From an uncultured bacterium (lineage in GTDB: Bacteria > Bacillota > Clostridia > Lachnospirales > Lachnospiraceae), in contig CAJMQQ010000053.1 in assembly GCA_905215625.1 (NCBI GenBank), positions 1-18,138 on the forward strand: a stretch of DNA of 18,138 nucleotides. Reading direction: 5' to 3'. The notes beneath the pieces were generated by a model. That model saw only the letters and a list, made by a program, of their open reading frames with translations. It was not told the origin of the DNA and made no database searches. This document shows positions 15,332 to 18,138 of this stretch, in pieces. The first letter of the stretch is position 1. Each line of letters opens with the position of its first letter. Both the position numbers and the translations under genes were made by a program.

Positions 15332-16707
15332 CCTCCCTGTCCAGTGGATTTTTTTTCTATAGCACCCTCATATTCCTCGGCTGGAAGATAAGGTTTCAGC
15401 TTTTTCCAAAACCCCATAACCATATAGCGGATTCCATCCATACAGTGGTCATTTACCTTCACGGGAACCTCCTTTCCCCGCTCAATAGAATCTTTATCGT
15501 ATTCATAAGTTCCGAATTCGTCTATCGCATGAACCTGCTTCGGGGAAACCGTCATCATGTCAAAGGCCAGAAGCTTCTGTACTCGGCTGATACCCAGTGC
15601 CACATCATTTTCCGCTTCCCTCAGTAAAATCTTATAACTGCAGTTCCTGCTGGCTCGTTTGATTTCCTCCATCAGACCCTTGGCAGAGGGGTCTAAAAAC
15701 AGATAAAAATAACTGCATGAGTATATTTCATGCAGCATATCCGTAAACTCAATAAAGTCCTTTGCATATTCCGATGGGCTTTTCTGCCGGCCTGTCTCTC
15801 TTCCAGAGTGATAATACTCTGCAAGGCCTGTCAGCTTGTGTTCATACTCATCCAGACCGGCAGCCTGGAAGGTCGTGGCGTTTTGTTGTCCATAGTCGCC
15901 GCCAATTCCAATAATCTGATAGTGCGATTTATCAGGCAGTTCCTTGTGCCGGTCTGAAAACATATAGTAGATAGCCTCATCCACACCGATGCATTGTCCA
16001 AGCCATACCCAGCGGTACATCCTCTCATCCGCCTGCATCATGGCTTCTGCTGATTGGATTAAATCCTGGCCAAGCCAATCCTCTGGAACATCCCGATAAT
16101 CCGTATGGATGTGGATGCAATCCGCTCTCTGTTCCATCTTCCTGCACCACTTGTTAATTGGCGCATTTGGATTTTTGGGCGGGTTGTAAAGGTAGATCAT
16201 CTGGAATCCGCCCTTATTTCCCCTAACGAAAGTAGCTTCTATGTTGGCAAGTTCGTCTTCTCCCTCTCCATCATCAAAAAATTCCGTCAGCTCGTCCAGA
16301 ATAACCAGCTTTATCGGCTTATCCTCGTCAATAATGCCTTTCGTATCGTCAATACCATCAGAGCCGGCAAAATACATGGTTGTGCCATATTTCTTGTATG
16401 TAATCTCCATCGGGGATTTTCCGATTTTGAAACATCTTTTCGGAATTTCTAACCGGTTGATTCCCCTAAGCATCTCCTTGTATACCGTCTTGCGCAGCTT
16501 GTTGTGATGCTTACGCAGTACCACAACAGAGCCATGCTGATCGGATACTAACTGATAATCTGCCCTGATTGCTGCAAAACTAGACTTGGTTCCGGCACGT
16601 CCTGATGTCAGGATGATATGTTTCACTGTTTTGTTGTTAAAAATCTTCCGGTACTTCGGAATCACAATCTCGCTGATTCTGACCTGTTTCTTCTTCGTCT
16701 GCGTCAT
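15328..16707 (-). CDS. terL: Terminase large subunit (PBSX family)
   Basis: The ATP-driven packaging motor and DNA-cutting subunit, 459 residues. The ATPase half has the Walker A loop GRAGTKSS (36-43) and Walker B VILDE (Asp138, Glu139). The nuclease half has acidic residues in the expected places: GGDYG (Asp271), FLDPSAKG (Asp339) and MDGIRY (Asp424), matching the RNase H-like three-acid site. The style matches PBSX-type large terminases. The frame is open further upstream to 16812, but I start at ATG 16707, with GGAG seven bases upstream. This gives a 71-base overlap with terS in another frame. An in-frame ATG at 16725 is the alternative. Confidence 0.93.
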   Translation of the reverse strand: MTQTKKKQVRISEIVIPKYRKIFNNKTVKHIILTSGRAGTKSSFAAIRADYQLVSDQHGSVVVLRKHHNKLRKTVYKEMLRGINRLEIPKRCFKIGKSPMEITYKKYGTTMYFAGSDGIDDTKGIIDEDKPIKLVILDELTEFFDDGEGEDELANIEATFVRGNKGGFQMIYLYNPPKNPNAPINKWCRKMEQRADCIHIHTDYRDVPEDWLGQDLIQSAEAMMQADERMYRWVWLGQCIGVDEAIYYMFSDRHKELPDKSHYQIIGIGGDYGQQNATTFQAAGLDEYEHKLTGLAEYYHSGRETGRQKSPSEYAKDFIEFTDMLHEIYSCSYFYLFLDPSAKGLMEEIKRASRNCSYKILLREAENDVALGISRVQKLLAFDMMTVSPKQVHAIDEFGTYEYDKDSIERGKEVPVKVNDHCMDGIRYMVMGFWKKLKPYLPAEEYEGAIEKKSTGQGG

Positions 16708-17548
16708 TGATAATCTCCACACCATCCTCTTCATTAGGAGCTGTATCTCGTTTGAGCCTGTCTGTATTAGCACGTATCTGCTCAATTCTAGCCCTCTCTT
16801 CTTCCGTTGCAAGTTCCATATGACTTGCCAGCCACTCCAGAGCCTTCATACGGTCTGCCAGCTTTACGCTAGCTCCATTTTTTCCTTGCTTCACTTCAGA
16901 AATCAGGGAGCCGTCCACCTCTGATGACTCCCGAAAACGAATCGTGTTAATCTCCTGCATCAGTGGTACCTTTTCGCCTGTGCTTGGATCTTTTACCTCT
17001 ATCGGCCCAAATGCTCCCATTACCGGAACCTTTTCCCTACCAAACTCCACAAAGTCTGTAATATCCGCAAAAGCAATATCCATATACTTCTGAAAAATGT
17101 CATGTTCATCCAGCATTTCCCTGTTCAGGCGGTTTTGCTTTAAACGTAAAATCTCTTCTCGAATCCGAGTGTTTCCGAGTAATGCCGGACCATTGGTTAC
17201 AGCTGTTTCGTAGCTGCATCCATAGGCTTTTTGATAGGCCTTCGTAGCATTAAAGCTGCGAATATACAGAACGCAAAAAAGCCGCTGCTTATCGGTTAAA
17301 TCAGGATTATTTACCACCTGATTAACCGCTTTTGCAACCGCTTTTATGTTTTTTTCTTTTTGATTTTGTATCTTTTGCGAACGCTCGCTATTTTTATCCG
17401 AACGTTCGTTATCCCATTTATGTGTACACTTCCAACGGCGGACCGTTCCTTCCGGCAGATTTAGTTGACTTGCAATCTCAACCAATTTCTTGCCTTTTAG
17501 GTACATGGCCTTTGCCTGTTTTATTCTTTCATCTGGCGCTCTGGCCAT
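16637..17548 (-). CDS. terS: Terminase small subunit (PBSX XtmA-like)
   Basis: A 303-residue DNA-recognition subunit of the packaging terminase. The N-terminus holds a helix-turn-helix (about 21-40; VEIASQLNLPEGTVRRWK). A basic linker with a repeated ERS motif follows. From about residue 84 comes the terminase small-subunit core (LTDKQRLFCVLYI, then FNATKAYQKAYGCS and TRIREEI). A helical and then acidic C-terminal tail ends the protein. The two-part layout matches the PBSX-type small subunit. ATG at 17548 follows GAGGGGGAAG. It binds the packaging start site, which in related phages lies in or near this gene; see the twin palindromes at 17378-17408. Confidence 0.92.
   Translation of the reverse strand: MARAPDERIKQAKAMYLKGKKLVEIASQLNLPEGTVRRWKCTHKWDNERSDKNSERSQKIQNQKEKNIKAVAKAVNQVVNNPDLTDKQRLFCVLYIRSFNATKAYQKAYGCSYETAVTNGPALLGNTRIREEILRLKQNRLNREMLDEHDIFQKYMDIAFADITDFVEFGREKVPVMGAFGPIEVKDPSTGEKVPLMQEINTIRFRESSEVDGSLISEVKQGKNGASVKLADRMKALEWLASHMELATEEERARIEQIRANTDRLKRDTAPNEEDGVEIINDADEEETGQNQRDCDSEVPEDF
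17378..17408. repeat. Twin palindrome CGAACG(C/T)TCG inside terS, candidate packaging site
   Basis: CGAACGTTCG (17399-17408) is a perfect 10-base palindrome, and CGAACGCTCG (17378-17387) differs from it by one base. Their starts are 21 bp apart, two helical turns, and the similarity extends three bases beyond each copy. Packaging (pac) sites of SPP1-like phages lie within terS, so a TerS-binding role is possible. The repeat is also coding (NERS...SERS), which is a simpler explanation. Confidence 0.35.
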
Positions 17549-17573
17549 ACTACTTCCCCCTCTATTTGCCCAT

Positions 17574-18050
17574 TTATGATATTCCTAAATATTCTTTTAT
17601 ATTTTTTGCCCTGTCAGAATTTTGTTCAATGGTTTTATCCTTTCCTTTTTCAGTTGTGAAAAAACCATTTGACAGACCAATTAACTCACTCGCTACTTTA
17701 AACATTGTGTCATCATTTGTCGAACATATTATTCTGAATTTTTTTGTTCTAAATCCTACGAATTCTGATGCCAATTTTCTTAATTCGTTCGATGCAGCAT
17801 CATATTCCTTCTTTATGTCAGGCATTCTTATAGAATCCTCTTCTATCATAGGGTCGGTATATAAATTAGCATACAAAATTAAATTGCTGGCAATTTTTGC
17901 TCTTAACTCTTCATATTCCATTTTAGGTTTTAATACAGTTTCAAGAAAAATCTGTCCTATAATAAACACTAGAACACCTGAAACAATGGTCCAAAACACA
18001 TCACTCGACGGTCCAGATGTAGTATAAAATGATTCCGCTCCTGTTGCCAT
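17574..18050 (-). CDS. Small single-span membrane protein of unknown function (possible moron)
   Basis: A 158-residue protein I do not recognise. It has a short polar N-terminus, one clear membrane segment (about residues 18-40), and a helical, charged cytosolic part. The latter includes an ELRAKIASNLILYANLY helix and a second helix around ASNELRKLASEFVGF. The start is ATG 18050 behind a perfect AGGAGGG; the frame also runs upstream to 18086. The DNA is markedly AT-rich (17 of 60 G+C in two rows counted by hand), unlike the terminase genes. A terminator lies just upstream and a -10-like box precedes it, so it may be a separately expressed cargo gene. A role in host alteration or superinfection exclusion is conceivable but not shown. 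Confidence 0.78.
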   Translation of the reverse strand: MATGAESFYTTSGPSSDVFWTIVSGVLVFIIGQIFLETVLKPKMEYEELRAKIASNLILYANLYTDPMIEEDSIRMPDIKKEYDAASNELRKLASEFVGFRTKKFRIICSTNDDTMFKVASELIGLSNGFFTTEKGKDKTIEQNSDRAKNIKEYLGIS

Positions 18051-18074
18051 TGATAACCCTCCTTTTTTTCTTCC

Positions 18075-18080
18075 ATCATA
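18075..18080 (-). promoter_or_regulatory. Possible -10 box (TATGAT) for the membrane-protein gene
   Basis: TATGAT on the minus strand lies 25 bases before the start codon and just after an upstream terminator, in a T-rich context. The -35 region (TTTTCT at 17 bp spacing) is poor, so the promoter is tentative. Confidence 0.3.
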
Positions 18081-18095
18081 CCTCAAAATCTGCCA

Positions 18096-18127
18096 AAAGA
18101 AAAGCCCCTACCGCTCTGGTAAGGACT
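18096..18127 (-). terminator. Rho-independent terminator of the upstream gene
   Basis: On the minus strand, AGTCCTTACC pairs with GGTAGGGGCT (ten pairs, two of them G-U) over the loop AGAGC, followed by TTTTCTTTT. It ends a minus-strand transcript entering from outside the window and separates it from the late block. Confidence 0.75.
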
Positions 18128-18138
18128 CTCTTGGGTAA

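Noticed and set aside
17332..18027. Long plus-strand open frame opposite terS and the membrane-protein gene
   Set aside because: It spans two well-supported minus-strand genes and the gap between them, is Phe/Ser/Leu-rich as antisense frames of AT-rich genes are, and has no family signature.

Overview
The window is one late-gene block of a tailed temperate phage (siphovirus type), most likely a prophage in a low-to-medium-GC Firmicute of the class Clostridia. A Lachnospiraceae host is a guess from protein style and codon use, not proven. Every gene I accept lies on the minus strand, so transcription runs from about 18.1 kb down to 1. I see no integrase, repressor, lysis gene, tRNA or rRNA, CRISPR array or insertion sequence. 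Several genes overlap by 1-32 bases (ATGA, GTGA, TGATG or TAATG junctions), as in a compact co-translated operon.

Layout in transcription order. (1) 18127-17574: a rho-independent terminator of an upstream gene, a possible promoter, and an AT-rich gene for a small single-span membrane protein of unknown role. (2) 17548-13904: terminase small subunit, terminase large subunit and SPP1-type portal. (3) 13902-11855: a MuF/minor-capsid-2 protein whose last ~200 residues form a separate, AT-rich, zincin-like (HEMLH) domain, followed at a GTGA overlap by an 85-residue AT-rich gene. This looks like a phage-borne polymorphic toxin with its immunity partner. (4) 11826-11353: a terminator-like hairpin, a Prp-type cysteine protease gene and a second, weaker hairpin. 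(5) 11352-9774: scaffold and HK97-fold major capsid protein, which start with almost the same N-terminal leader (MRKRF[ND]FQLFE). That leader resembles the ribosomal protein L27 extension cut by Prp. (6) 9759-8163: four head-tail connector and completion genes. (7) 8149-6612: tail tube (with a related leader, MREYDFQIFEE), a tail-assembly chaperone candidate and a Gp15-family protein. (8) 6618-6457: a 53-residue zinc-ribbon gene with a TTG start, easily missed. (9) 6411-30: tape measure (with twelve in-register 22-residue repeats), distal tail protein, tail-associated protein and a collagen-like tail accessory protein.

Together these genes package DNA (terminase, portal), build and mature the head (scaffold, capsid, Prp), join head to tail, and build a long non-contractile tail with its tip. 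The parts that stand out from this standard plan are the MuF-zincin/85-residue pair, the Prp protease with matching leaders on two or three structural proteins, the exact 22-residue tape-measure periodicity, and the AT-rich membrane-protein gene upstream of the terminase.
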